A program made the position numbers and the translations under genes. Positions 45,401-53,801 of a stretch of 64,000 nucleotides of DNA are shown piece by piece. The DNA is taken from assembly GCF_910586915.1 (NCBI RefSeq), contig NZ_CAJULN010000013.1:1-64000 (forward strand), in the 5' to 3' direction. Origin of the DNA: an uncultured Bacteroides sp. Lineage in GTDB: Bacteria; Bacteroidota; Bacteroidia; Bacteroidales; Bacteroidaceae. Below the pieces are notes generated by a model, which was not told where the DNA came from, ran no database searches, and worked only from the letters and a program-made list of their open reading frames with translations. Each line of letters opens with the position of its first letter. Within the stretch, counting starts at the first letter, position 1.

Positions 45401-46416
45401 GGATGTTACTACAATTCTCTGCTGCGGACGATACCGTGAAGGAATTGTACAAGCAGCTTTCCGGTTCGGAAGAAGACGGGAGAAGAGACAGCAAAGAGAC
45501 AGAAGAAGCAATCACTACCCGGCGATTGCTGTTCTCCGTGCAAGCCGCTTTGAGACAGCTAAATGTCGCACTCCACTACGCCGACAGCGAAAAAAAGCAT
45601 TTGCTGACATTAACCTTTGCACCGGCTGTTATTAAAGAAACCGAGGAACATGGAAAGAAAACGGTGCTTCTGCTGGAGGATAGGGATGAAATGGTGTGGC
45701 TGATAAGTGACTTGTTGGCCGATGAATTCATAGTCTGTCCGGTAAAGAGCGTGCAGCTTGCGTTTGAAGAAATACGTCGCTCGGCTCCAGCTTTGTTGCT
45801 GGTTGATATGTTGATGTATGCAAAAGCAGAGAGCGACTTCCTGGAATATGTGAATAAGAATCGCAGCCAGCTTTCGAAAACAGCTTTTATTCCGATGCTA
45901 AGCTGGAAAGTAAGTTCGTCCATGCAGCGCGAACTGATTAAGTGGGCCGATTCGTACATAGTGCTTCCTTACGATATCATCTTCTTGAAGGAAGCGGTCA
46001 ATAAAGCCATTTACGGTGCTCGCGAAGCAAAGCAAATCTATATGGAAGAGCTTGGTGACTGGGCGGGGCGCATTGTCTGTACGACCGAAGAACAGGCCGA
46101 CTTTATCCGCAAACTATTGCAAGTGATAGAACAGAATCTCGACCAGGAAGAGCTGGGCTCCACCTTAATTGCCGACCGCATGGCGATGAGTCCGCGTCAA
46201 TTCTACCGCAAGTTTAAAGAAATATCCAATGCGGCTCCCAGCGACCTGATAAAGAGTTATCGGATGGAGAAGGCTGCGCGATTGCTACGGAATGAAGAAC
46301 TCTCTATTCAGGACGTTATCGCTGAGGTGGGTATTTCCAGCCGTTCCTATTTTTATAAAGAGTTTACCCGCCGGTTCGGAATGACACCGAAAGATTATCG
46401 GGAACAACTCCGATAA
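42469..46416 (+). CDS. Hybrid two-component-like PUL regulator with degenerate kinase
   Basis: A 1315-residue regulator of the HTCS build. After a signal peptide comes a periplasmic double propeller (repeats such as LMWFGTYDGVNCYDG, GMWFGTKGDGLLHI, FLWLGTNRGLIKYN). A YYY domain follows at about 690-785, a membrane helix about 790-812, a kinase-sized region 815-1060, a receiver about 1062-1185 and a clear AraC HTH about 1220-1315 (MSPRQFYRKFKEI...VGISSRSYFYKEFTRRFG). The H-box position reads RFTSIYRSCDQLR with no His, no N or G box is recognisable, and the receiver keeps VDM (Asp about 1110) but has SYIVLPYD where a Lys-Pro is usual. It probably acts without phosphotransfer. Start chosen from the promoter; an in-frame ATG at 42340 is in the terminator. 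Confidence 0.9.
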   Translation: MKKYLILVFVILIRSFAVLADSGKDAYLFRKVDYQQGLSNSAVLCLYQDKAGLMWFGTYDGVNCYDGKSMETFRSDFSEPKTLSNNVIHSIQQADSSCLWITTHLGVNRFSQDSRQVVRYYDFTGDYHLHSNPKGDTWIIRNEGIFYYNTYHKKFVRFNDMEISTGHMNRRSFVTDDGVLWIFPQNTGRLIQCSLDGFDRDTLSVHPAVSSSDFHAKPIDDVFYQNGILCFVDAEQELYVYDISRRSKIYIRNLSSLVQQYGKVVGIVPFYEDIIIAFQANGLVRLRSSKRYEEEVVDRNVRIYDIFRDPHQNILWVASDGQGAVMYAKKYSIATNLMLGKLSSNLSRQVRSVMTDKYGGMWFGTKGDGLLHIHDYEGGMIASATTVYSSVGRQDASSYTRWNREFQAYSLKQSRYMDGFWVGSGNPGLFYYSFADKALHCVEDKSADPVIEIHDIYEENDSVLYAVTAGVGFRKLILEKKQGQIHLKSQKRYHFFYEQKEITMFYPMLAEGDSILWLGSREKGLIRFNKATEEYKVISLKEILHKSVDDVLSLHRAKDGRMYVGTTSGLVCLAFDKQQISATYIGREQGLLNDMIHGILEDANGFLWLGTNRGLIKYNPQNTSSHTYYYAAGVQVGEFSDDAYYQCPYTGRLFFGGIDGLLYLDKEVATAPEFYPNILLRKLTVGRKEVNLGDYYTDGGKALTFKGAKVSFSLSFVVPDFLTGGDVEYSYMLDGFDKDWTSFSSINEASYMEIPSGSYVLKVRYKKDVFNTEYKVFSIPVYILPPWYRSAAAYVIYLLFFILIAGYLIRLFRKYFLQKRAVQRLLTAESNEALPESASLNRELLNRFTSIYRSCDQLRAENLPYEQRLRIMEQVHETVVATLFRPGTLAVEELKSFFPTEYAITGCMCMKELSVEVLNVLEGQGVDVSSVKLAIPEHFVYPVYKNALRCMLYWCYLYVAGAKSKSDFVVDAKEEEGRMLLQFSAADDTVKELYKQLSGSEEDGRRDSKETEEAITTRRLLFSVQAALRQLNVALHYADSEKKHLLTLTFAPAVIKETEEHGKKTVLLLEDRDEMVWLISDLLADEFIVCPVKSVQLAFEEIRRSAPALLLVDMLMYAKAESDFLEYVNKNRSQLSKTAFIPMLSWKVSSSMQRELIKWADSYIVLPYDIIFLKEAVNKAIYGAREAKQIYMEELGDWAGRIVCTTEEQADFIRKLLQVIEQNLDQEELGSTLIADRMAMSPRQFYRKFKEISNAAPSDLIKSYRMEKAARLLRNEELSIQDVIAEVGISSRSYFYKEFTRRFGMTPKDYREQLR

Positions 46417-46583
46417 TGCTGTTGCAACTCTCTTATTCTTTATTCATTGATTTTCGGGGGGATGTATTCTTCATTCCTTCTGTTTTTTGCTTGCTTGGAT
46501 GACAACTATATTCGGGCTCAGGTATGCGTGATTTTTATTTGTCTGATTAATAGCTGTTTATCACTCGCTCTGTAACCGATTTG

Positions 46584-46672
46584 CAGGACATATATATCCT
46601 GTTTCCAGCATCTATATGTCCTACTTCCAGCATCTATATGTCCTGCAACCAGCATCCATATATCCTGTAAAT
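46584..46672. repeat. 22-bp tandem repeat array A
   Basis: Four consecutive 22-bp units lie between the regulator and susC. On the minus strand the consensus is AGGACATATAGATGCTGGA plus three variable bases; on the plus strand it reads TCCAGCATCTATATGTCCT. Units two and three are nearly identical and the outer units diverge. The same repeat in the opposite orientation lies at 60866-60955. The region 46417-46580 holds nothing recognisable. Confidence 0.85.
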
Positions 46673-46812
46673 GGCAGAAAATGAAGCTGTACGTACTTCC
46701 TTCATTTGGCAGATGGAGAACAGGCAACTGATAATCATTTTTATTTATTACCGCTTGCGGACAAACGTTTTAATTAAAGTGCCCCAAAAGCGGTTGATGT
46801 AGCATGATGCAA

Positions 46813-46891
46813 TGTGCGCAAACTTGTGCTCTATTTGTGCATAGATAAGTACTATTTGCTGATATATAGCAGTTTATCTTGTGCTTTATTT
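46813..46891 (+). promoter_or_regulatory. Candidate operator repeats upstream of PUL susC
   Basis: TTGTGCTCTATTTG at 46824-46837 recurs exactly at 55158-55171 before the first GH92 gene. A near copy, TTGTGCTTTATTT, is at 46879-46891. TGTGC occurs at 46813, 46825 and 46836, about one helical turn apart, and CTATTTG at 46831 and 46852, 21 bases apart. Its position just upstream of the -33 box suits binding by the AraC domain of the neighbouring regulator; that is inference. Confidence 0.5.
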
Positions 46892-46904
46892 CTCTTTTCT
46901 GTTC

Positions 46905-46938
46905 TTTGAATGAGCGTTTCCATTTTGACGTAATTTTG
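46905..46938 (+). promoter_or_regulatory. Predicted promoter of PUL susC
   Basis: TTTG (46905-46908) and TAATTTTG (46931-46938) are 22 bases apart. The leader to the ATG at 47047 would be about 100 bases, long for this genome region, leaving room for post-transcriptional control. Confidence 0.6.
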
Positions 46939-47046
46939 TCACTACTGCGGAATCTTCTTAGTACTAAAAGTTTTTAATTTGCCGCATCTATAAGAATTTT
47001 ATGGATAAATGATAACCTTAGTATTAATTAAAAAAAACAAAGTAAC

Positions 47047-50000
47047 ATGAATTTGTTTGAGATGGAAAAACATCACACAAAGACATTGTGGCTATTGGCA
47101 TTACTGCTAACATTCAGTACAGTAGTGTGGGCGCAAGGTACTCCCGTAACAGGGCGTGTGTCTGATGAAAAAGGAGAATTGCTCATTGGAGTGAGCGTTC
47201 AGGAAAAAGGTACTGCAAACGGTACCATAACAGATACTAATGGTCAGTATAATCTGAAACTGACAGGTAGTAATCCCATTCTTATCGTATCCTATATAGG
47301 GTATAAATCACAGGAAGTGAAAGTTGGCAAACAGAAAGTGTTGGACATCATTCTTGCCGAAGATGTATCGTCACTGGACGAAGTAGTGGTTGTGGCTTAC
47401 GGACATCAGCGTAAAGTATCGGTAGTAGGTGCGCAGTCGTCCATGAAAATAGAAGATATAAAGATGCCGACGGCCAATTTGTCTTCTGCCATTGCCGGAC
47501 GTCTGCCGGGTGTGGTAGCCGTGCAACGCTCGGGAGAACCGGGACATGACGATTCCGACCTTTGGATTCGTGGTATTTCCACGCTGGCAGGACAGAACTC
47601 CAAACCGCTGGTATTGGTAGATGGTGTGGAACGTAGTTTCAACAATATCGACCCTGAAGACATTGAGTCGTTTACGGTATTGAAAGACGCTTCTGCTACA
47701 GCCGTATATGGAGTACGCGGTGCCAATGGCGTCATTCTCATCAAGACCAAACCGGGTAAGGTGGGCAAGCCGCAATTCTCTGTAGACTACTATGAAGGTT
47801 TCGTTACATTGACAAAGAAACCCGAAATGGCAGATGCCTTTACCTATATGGATGCTGCCAATGAAGCCTATATGGATACCAGAGGCAGTATGTTGTATTC
47901 TCCTCAATACATTGAAGCCACGAAGAAAGCGCATGGATTACTGCCGAATGATAATCCGCTGATGTTCAACTCATACTTGTATCCGAACGTTGACTGGATG
48001 AACGAATTGTTCAACGACTGGGGACATAATCGCCGTGTCAATGTAAGCGTGCGCGGCGGTGTGCCCAATGCCACTTACTACGTTTCATTGAGCTATTATA
48101 ATGAAAAAGGTCTGACACGTACCGCCGAAATGGAGAACTATGATGCCAACATCCGTTACGACCGTTACAATTATACAGCCAATTTGAACCTGAAGCCGAC
48201 AGAAACTACTACCATCGATTTGGGCTTCAATGGTTTCCTTTCTATGGGCAACTATCCGCAGCAATCTACCGGCGACCTGTTCGCCTCGGCTATGGAGATT
48301 AATCCGGTCTACTTGCCGTTGATGATGCCCGACGGTTCCATACCGGGTATCTCTACCAATGGCGACCTCCGTAACCCGTATGCCGATTTGACCCGCCGTG
48401 GTTACAAAAACGAAGCAAGAAATCAGTTGAACTCCAATATCCGTTTGACGCAAGACCTCGGCTTCTGGAAGTGGAGTAAAGGGTTTACCGCCTCTGCCAT
48501 GTTGGCTTTCGACGTGCACAACAGCCGCGACCTGAAGTATAACAAGCGCGAAGATACTTACAATTTTGCCGGAACAAAAGACGAAAACGGGCTGTGGAAT
48601 GACGATGTTTTTGATGCCGACGGCAATTACCGCTATGCACTGACCTATACAGGACATAAGGACCTTGCATTCGAACAAGGCGCTTCCGACTCCAGAAGTA
48701 CTTACTTTGAAGCCTCTTTAAATTACGACCGTTCGTTCGGTTTGCACCGGGTAGGTGGTCTTTTGCTTTATAATCAGAAGATTTACCGTTCAAGCGCTGG
48801 CGATTTGATTGGTTCTTTACCCTATAAGCAACAAGGTTTGGCCGCCCGTGCCACTTATTCCTGGAACGACCGTTACTTCTTCGAAGCAAACCTCGGATAT
48901 AACGGTTCCGAAAACTTCAGTCCGGAAAAGCGTTTCGGATTCTTCCCCGCATTTGGTCTTGGCTGGGCCATTTCTAATGAATCTTGGTGGGAATCTTTGC
49001 AAAAAACAGTTTCTTATTTTAAAGTACGCTATACAGACGGTTTAGTTGGTACGGATGCCGTAACAGGACGGCGCTTTATGTACTTAGACCAAATGGCAAG
49101 TGTAGGTGGTTATCGTTTTGGCGACCAGAATAACGCTGTCGGTGGCTGGGGATTTAGCAAGTACGGAGCCAATGTAGGCTGGTCTACTTCGCGCAAGCAA
49201 GACTTGGGTGTCGACTTGAAGTTTTTCAAAGACAATCTTTCGCTGACATTGGATATCTTTAAGGAACATCGTAAAGACATCTTTATTACCAGACGTGTTA
49301 TTCCTGATTATTCCGGATTCGTAGAAATGCCTTATGCCAACTTGGGAGTAGTAGACAACAAAGGATTTGAAGCTACGTTGGAATATACACAACAACTCGG
49401 CAAGAAATGTTTCCTGACCGTTCGGGGCAACTTCTCATGGAATGAAGACGAAATTGTAGAGAACGATGATCCCCGCGTGCAGTATCCGTGGATGGAAAAG
49501 AGAGGAACGAACGTCAACGGACGCTGGGGATGGATTGCCGAAGGACTATTCACCAGCGAAGAAGAAATCATGGACCACGCCAAGCAGTTTGGCGAAGGAT
49601 ATCCGGGACAGATATCGAAAGTCGGCGATATCAAATACAAGGACTTAAACGGTGACGGAGTTATCGACGACTATGATAAATGTCTGATAGGCCAGGGCGA
49701 CGTGCCTAAGATTTATTATGGTTTCGGTGCAGATTTGCAAGTAGGTGATTTCTCTATCGGTGCACTCTTTGCCGGAAATGCCCAAGCCGACCGTTGCTTG
49801 GGAGGTAACGCCTTGTATCCTTTTAACGATGGTTCGGGTATTACCAACCTGTATGCAAACATTACCGACAGATGGTCGGCCGACAATCCGACCAATGAGG
49901 ATGTATTCTATCCTCGTTTGCATCATGGAAACAATGCGAACCAGAATAATATGAAAACCAGCACATGGTGGCAGAAAGATGTAAGTTTCCTGCGTCTGAA

Positions 50001-50199
50001 ACAGTTGACTGTCGCTTACCAGCTCCCGAAGAAGTTGATTAACCGGACATTCCTGAAGAGTGCGCGTATTTATGTGATGGGTACCAACCTGTTGACATTC
50101 TCCAAGTTCAAATTGTGGGACCCGGAGTTGAACACCAACAACGGTACTGCTTACCCCAACGTGCGTACTTATTCAATGGGTGTGAATGTGAGTTTTTAA
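47047..50199 (+). CDS. SusC/RagA-family TonB-dependent receptor of the GH92 PUL
   Basis: Imports oligosaccharides or glycopeptides released at the cell surface. It has 1050 residues. The signal peptide (HTKTLWLLALLLTFSTVVWA) is followed by a regulatory beta-sandwich (TGRVSDEKGELLIGVSVQ), SLDEVVVVAYGHQRK near the plug start, the plug motif ENSKP-like LAGQNSKPLVLVDGVERSFN, and a barrel ending VRTYSMGVNVSF. Met6 (47062) is an alternative start that gives a tidier signal peptide. SusD follows 24 bases downstream. Confidence 0.95.
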   Translation: MNLFEMEKHHTKTLWLLALLLTFSTVVWAQGTPVTGRVSDEKGELLIGVSVQEKGTANGTITDTNGQYNLKLTGSNPILIVSYIGYKSQEVKVGKQKVLDIILAEDVSSLDEVVVVAYGHQRKVSVVGAQSSMKIEDIKMPTANLSSAIAGRLPGVVAVQRSGEPGHDDSDLWIRGISTLAGQNSKPLVLVDGVERSFNNIDPEDIESFTVLKDASATAVYGVRGANGVILIKTKPGKVGKPQFSVDYYEGFVTLTKKPEMADAFTYMDAANEAYMDTRGSMLYSPQYIEATKKAHGLLPNDNPLMFNSYLYPNVDWMNELFNDWGHNRRVNVSVRGGVPNATYYVSLSYYNEKGLTRTAEMENYDANIRYDRYNYTANLNLKPTETTTIDLGFNGFLSMGNYPQQSTGDLFASAMEINPVYLPLMMPDGSIPGISTNGDLRNPYADLTRRGYKNEARNQLNSNIRLTQDLGFWKWSKGFTASAMLAFDVHNSRDLKYNKREDTYNFAGTKDENGLWNDDVFDADGNYRYALTYTGHKDLAFEQGASDSRSTYFEASLNYDRSFGLHRVGGLLLYNQKIYRSSAGDLIGSLPYKQQGLAARATYSWNDRYFFEANLGYNGSENFSPEKRFGFFPAFGLGWAISNESWWESLQKTVSYFKVRYTDGLVGTDAVTGRRFMYLDQMASVGGYRFGDQNNAVGGWGFSKYGANVGWSTSRKQDLGVDLKFFKDNLSLTLDIFKEHRKDIFITRRVIPDYSGFVEMPYANLGVVDNKGFEATLEYTQQLGKKCFLTVRGNFSWNEDEIVENDDPRVQYPWMEKRGTNVNGRWGWIAEGLFTSEEEIMDHAKQFGEGYPGQISKVGDIKYKDLNGDGVIDDYDKCLIGQGDVPKIYYGFGADLQVGDFSIGALFAGNAQADRCLGGNALYPFNDGSGITNLYANITDRWSADNPTNEDVFYPRLHHGNNANQNNMKTSTWWQKDVSFLRLKQLTVAYQLPKKLINRTFLKSARIYVMGTNLLTFSKFKLWDPELNTNNGTAYPNVRTYSMGVNVSF

Positions 50200-50223
50200 T
50201 AATAATCAGTTAGCAAGAAGGAT

Positions 50224-52188
50224 ATGAAAAATATATTTAAAATAGGAACTTTGGCACTGTGTTTGGCAGTCGGACTTAGTTCGTGCAATGATTTCTTCGA
50301 TGCAATCCCCGGTGAACAATATGACCTGGAGGATACGTTTACCAATCGCTCGAAGACAGAACAGTTTTTGAATAACGTATATAATTATGTGCCCGACGAA
50401 ACATTGGAACGTTCTGCAAGGAATACAATGTCGGGAATTTGGACAACCGGTTCGTTGGAATGCAAACTTTCATGGGACGGAAATAACGGTAGCGAATGGG
50501 CTTCCGGAGCTACCTATGCAGGTTCCTCATGGATTAATTTCTGGTACATCGAATATTATAAAGGAATCTCTCGCGCCAGTACGTTTATCATGAATGTAGA
50601 CCGTTGTCTGGAGGCTTCGGCCGCACAACGCAAACAGTGGAAAGCACAAGCCAGAGCTTTGCGCGCTTTCTATTACTTCATGATTTTCCGTTCCTACGGT
50701 CCGTTTGTTATTTTGGGTGAAGAACCGATTTCATTGGATATTTCTACTGCTGACCTTCTGAAAGAGCGCAATACGGTAGACGAATGTGTGGATTTTATGG
50801 TGAAGGAATTTGACGATGCGGCAAGTGAACTTCCTGATAGATACGACGGCTCCAACCTGGGACGTATAGACAGAGCTGCGTGTAAAGCTTTCAAAGCGAA
50901 AATGCTGTTGTATGCGGCAAGTCCGTTATTCAATTGCAATGCCGATTATGCCTCCATCGTTAATCCGGAAAGCGGTAAGCAACTCTTCCCGCAAGATAAA
51001 TCGCAGGAACAAGCGAAATGGGAAGCTGCACGCAGTGCTTACAAAGAATTCTTTGATGAATACGGCAACACCTTCTCTTTATATATGGAGAAAACAGCCG
51101 AAGGAAAGATTGATTTCTATGAATCTTATAGAAAAGTGACATCGGGAGTTTTGTACGGTACGGAAAACAAAGAGCAGATTTTCATTCGCTTGGCCGACCA
51201 TGATTACCGAGCTTACGAAACCACTCCTTTTCATAAAGGCTACGATGATAATAGCGGTGCTTTGAGAGGCGGTCTCGGATTTGGTGTACCCCAGGAAATG
51301 GTAGACTTGTACTTTATGAAAGATGGCCGACGGATTGTTGACGACGAGAATTATAAAGAATATGAGGGTGTGCCTTCCAATGAACATCTGGGATGGCCGA
51401 ATGACTATAATGACGAAGTAGTTCCCTCCAGAACCTATTTCAAGAGCAATTCGAATCAGACTTTGAAACAATGGGCTAATCGCGAACCGCGTTTTTATAC
51501 AAACATTACATTCAATGGTTCTACTTGGTTGAAGACAGATACTCCGCGTGAGAAAATAACTACAGAATTGACGTTTAACGGTAATTCCGGTTATGCTCAT
51601 GCCAATTGGGATACTCCCTACACAGGCTATGGTATGCGTAAAATGGCTCCTAAAGAGGGACGTAGCGGTGCCAACAGACATTGTGCGACTTTGCTTCGTC
51701 TGGCTGATATGTATTTGGGATATGCTGAAACACTGAGCGCTTGCGGCCAACGTGATGAAGCGATTGAGTATGTAAATAAGATACGGGCCCGTGCCGGTAT
51801 TCCCGGATATGGCGCAGCAGGCACCACGGACGATAATGGATTTGAATGCATTCCTTATGAAGATACACGCGACGGAGTAGACAAGCGTATTCATCGCGAA
51901 CGTTTGGTTGAGTTGATGTTCGAATGGAATCATTTCTTTGATGTACGCCGTTGGAAAGTAGCCGATATGCCCGTAGGCGATGATTGGATTTATCCCAAAT
52001 ATCACAGAGGCGGAGAAGGCGGCCCCATTCATGGTATGGCTTTCCGTTCGGATGCTCCTGCATTTTTTGAAAAGGTAGTAGTGGAAACACGTACATTCTT
52101 GCCTAAACATTACCTCTTCCCGATTCCCGACGAAGATGTACGCCGTAATCCGAAGATGGTACAAAATTTAGGATGGACAACGGAGTAA
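50224..52188 (+). CDS. SusD/RagB-family lipoprotein of the GH92 PUL
   Basis: Surface lid protein paired with the SusC upstream. The 654-residue protein has a lipoprotein signal ending LSSC (Cys21), then NDFFDAIPGEQYDLEDTF. Conserved SusD elements include QWKAQARALRAFYYFMIFRS and the C-terminal ERLVELMFEWNHFFDVRRWK and YLFPIPDEDVRRNPKMVQN. It is about 100 residues longer than the first SusD in this window, mainly in the middle, where aromatic residues such as NPNM-like GYGMRKMAPKEG loops may bind ligand. Confidence 0.95.
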   Translation: MKNIFKIGTLALCLAVGLSSCNDFFDAIPGEQYDLEDTFTNRSKTEQFLNNVYNYVPDETLERSARNTMSGIWTTGSLECKLSWDGNNGSEWASGATYAGSSWINFWYIEYYKGISRASTFIMNVDRCLEASAAQRKQWKAQARALRAFYYFMIFRSYGPFVILGEEPISLDISTADLLKERNTVDECVDFMVKEFDDAASELPDRYDGSNLGRIDRAACKAFKAKMLLYAASPLFNCNADYASIVNPESGKQLFPQDKSQEQAKWEAARSAYKEFFDEYGNTFSLYMEKTAEGKIDFYESYRKVTSGVLYGTENKEQIFIRLADHDYRAYETTPFHKGYDDNSGALRGGLGFGVPQEMVDLYFMKDGRRIVDDENYKEYEGVPSNEHLGWPNDYNDEVVPSRTYFKSNSNQTLKQWANREPRFYTNITFNGSTWLKTDTPREKITTELTFNGNSGYAHANWDTPYTGYGMRKMAPKEGRSGANRHCATLLRLADMYLGYAETLSACGQRDEAIEYVNKIRARAGIPGYGAAGTTDDNGFECIPYEDTRDGVDKRIHRERLVELMFEWNHFFDVRRWKVADMPVGDDWIYPKYHRGGEGGPIHGMAFRSDAPAFFEKVVVETRTFLPKHYLFPIPDEDVRRNPKMVQNLGWTTE

Positions 52189-52245
52189 TATACTCCGGAT
52201 GTCCGGTTTGTGAACGAACGAAAGAATTTAATGAGAAGAAAAACA

Positions 52246-53775
52246 ATGAATATATCTCAAATAAGATGTAGAGAAGTAGATGCAGTGAAAAGAATCATTT
52301 TTCTTTTAGTACTGCTGATTCCTTTTGGTCTGGCAGGATGTTCGTCTGACGATGATGGCGGAAATGACAACGGAGAAGAACCGAACGAAGATGCTCCGGT
52401 TTCTTATGTGCTTGGTTCGGGCAACGCGAATATGCCCTCCAGTGGTACAATTATAGCGCAATATGCCGATGCTCCCGCCGGTTCGGAAATCAGACGTTTG
52501 GTAGACGATAATGCTGACACGAAGTATGTCACTCATCACAGTAGCTTCAACATCACTTGGAATGGAAACAGCAGTAAGGCCGTCACTTCCTATTCGTTGA
52601 CTTCGGCTGCCGATACTCCCGAAATGGACCCGAAAGCCTGGACACTCTACGGCTCTAATGATAATACTACGTGGACAGAACTGGACGCGCAGGCAAACCA
52701 GCTTTTTACAGCGAGAAAAGAAGAGAAAAGTTATGAAGTGGATAATGCTACTTCCTATCGTTACTATAGACTTTCTGTTGAAGCGAACAATGGAGGTACT
52801 GCCACGCAGATAGCCGAATGGAAACTGGTGGCAGTGCGTTCATACACGGAGAATATCAACGACTTGATTTCCAGCAAAGGTTCCAGTACGTTTAGTGCGA
52901 TTACTCCGATGGGCAGACAGCACGAGAATGACCGTGAAGCTACTGCTGCCGATTTGGAATGGCTTGCCGACCCGGCGGAAGAACCGGAAGCCTTCGGCGA
53001 CAACGGCTCTAAGATGGCGTGGAATACGTTTAATGTCGTTTCCATCTATCCCAACAATGGTATGCCGGCCCTGTCGGACGTCAACCAACGCTGGATAGGC
53101 GACTGTTGTCTTTGTGCCGTCTGTGCTTCGATGGCTTATCTTTATCCCCGTTTCATCAAGCATATTATCAAGGATAACCAAGATAAGACTTACACGGTTA
53201 CGATGTACGACCCGAAAGGAAAGCAGATATCAGTCGGTGTGGGCGGTGATTATTTCGTTGGCAACAGTGGCGACTTAGGTGCTTTGGGAGGACGCAACAA
53301 GGAGGTCACCTGGGCTACGATTCTTGAGAAAGCAGTAGTAAAATGGCATCAGGTGTACAAAGGTACTTCCAATATCAACGGTATTGGTACGGAATACGTT
53401 GCCGCCATTTTTACTGGTAATGGAGAAAGTTACGGCTTCGGTGCAGGTGCCTTAGTGTCCGACGATTTGAAGCGTGCGGTAGAAGTATCGCTCAAACAGG
53501 GACGGATGGTCATCGGCGGCTTTTTGAGAAGTGACGAGCCGGTAGATGAAAACTGGGTGTCGACCAGTGGACACGCTTTCACGTTTATTCTCCCCGATGA
53601 TGATTCGCATCTGTTCAAAATGCGTAATCCCTGGGGTGGCAAAACCGACGGAGTGATGAAAGTGAAGGACGACAACCGTATTCCACCGATGATCGATTTG
53701 CGTATCTGCGTGCCCGGTGCTGCCAAAAACTATGGTGTTGGTCCCGACTTGGGAGGATATATACCGAATTTTTAA
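52246..53775 (+). CDS. Lipoprotein with discoidin domain and calpain-like cysteine protease
   Basis: A predicted surface or periplasmic lipoprotein of about 509 residues with lipobox LAGC. An F5/8C (discoidin/CBM32-like) domain follows (LVDDNADTKYVTHHSSFNIT; YRYYRLSVEANNGGTATQIA). The C-terminal 230 residues carry calpain (C2) family motifs: NQRWIGDCCLCAVCAS with Gln six before Cys287, SGHAFTF with His443, and FKMRNPWGG with Asn461. Cys-to-His spacing of 156 is close to that of vertebrate calpains. It should cut protein, perhaps the polypeptide of a glycoprotein. The start is uncertain: ATG 52231 or 52246, or GTG 52285, which gives the most normal lipoprotein signal. Confidence 0.8.
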   Translation: MNISQIRCREVDAVKRIIFLLVLLIPFGLAGCSSDDDGGNDNGEEPNEDAPVSYVLGSGNANMPSSGTIIAQYADAPAGSEIRRLVDDNADTKYVTHHSSFNITWNGNSSKAVTSYSLTSAADTPEMDPKAWTLYGSNDNTTWTELDAQANQLFTARKEEKSYEVDNATSYRYYRLSVEANNGGTATQIAEWKLVAVRSYTENINDLISSKGSSTFSAITPMGRQHENDREATAADLEWLADPAEEPEAFGDNGSKMAWNTFNVVSIYPNNGMPALSDVNQRWIGDCCLCAVCASMAYLYPRFIKHIIKDNQDKTYTVTMYDPKGKQISVGVGGDYFVGNSGDLGALGGRNKEVTWATILEKAVVKWHQVYKGTSNINGIGTEYVAAIFTGNGESYGFGAGALVSDDLKRAVEVSLKQGRMVIGGFLRSDEPVDENWVSTSGHAFTFILPDDDSHLFKMRNPWGGKTDGVMKVKDDNRIPPMIDLRICVPGAAKNYGVGPDLGGYIPNF

Positions 53776-53801
53776 TTTCAACTATTAGAAGAAAAAGTAT
53801 A

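Noticed and set aside
46584..46672. CRISPR array
   Set aside because: Units are 22 bp with only about three variable bases between them, so there are no spacers, and no cas genes are in the window.
46518..46727. Small minus-strand reading frame across repeat array A
   Set aside because: Its peptide consists mostly of translated 22-bp repeats. A 22-bp unit shifts frame each time, no start context or homologue is evident, and a similar frame at 60782-60979 arises from array B for the same reason.
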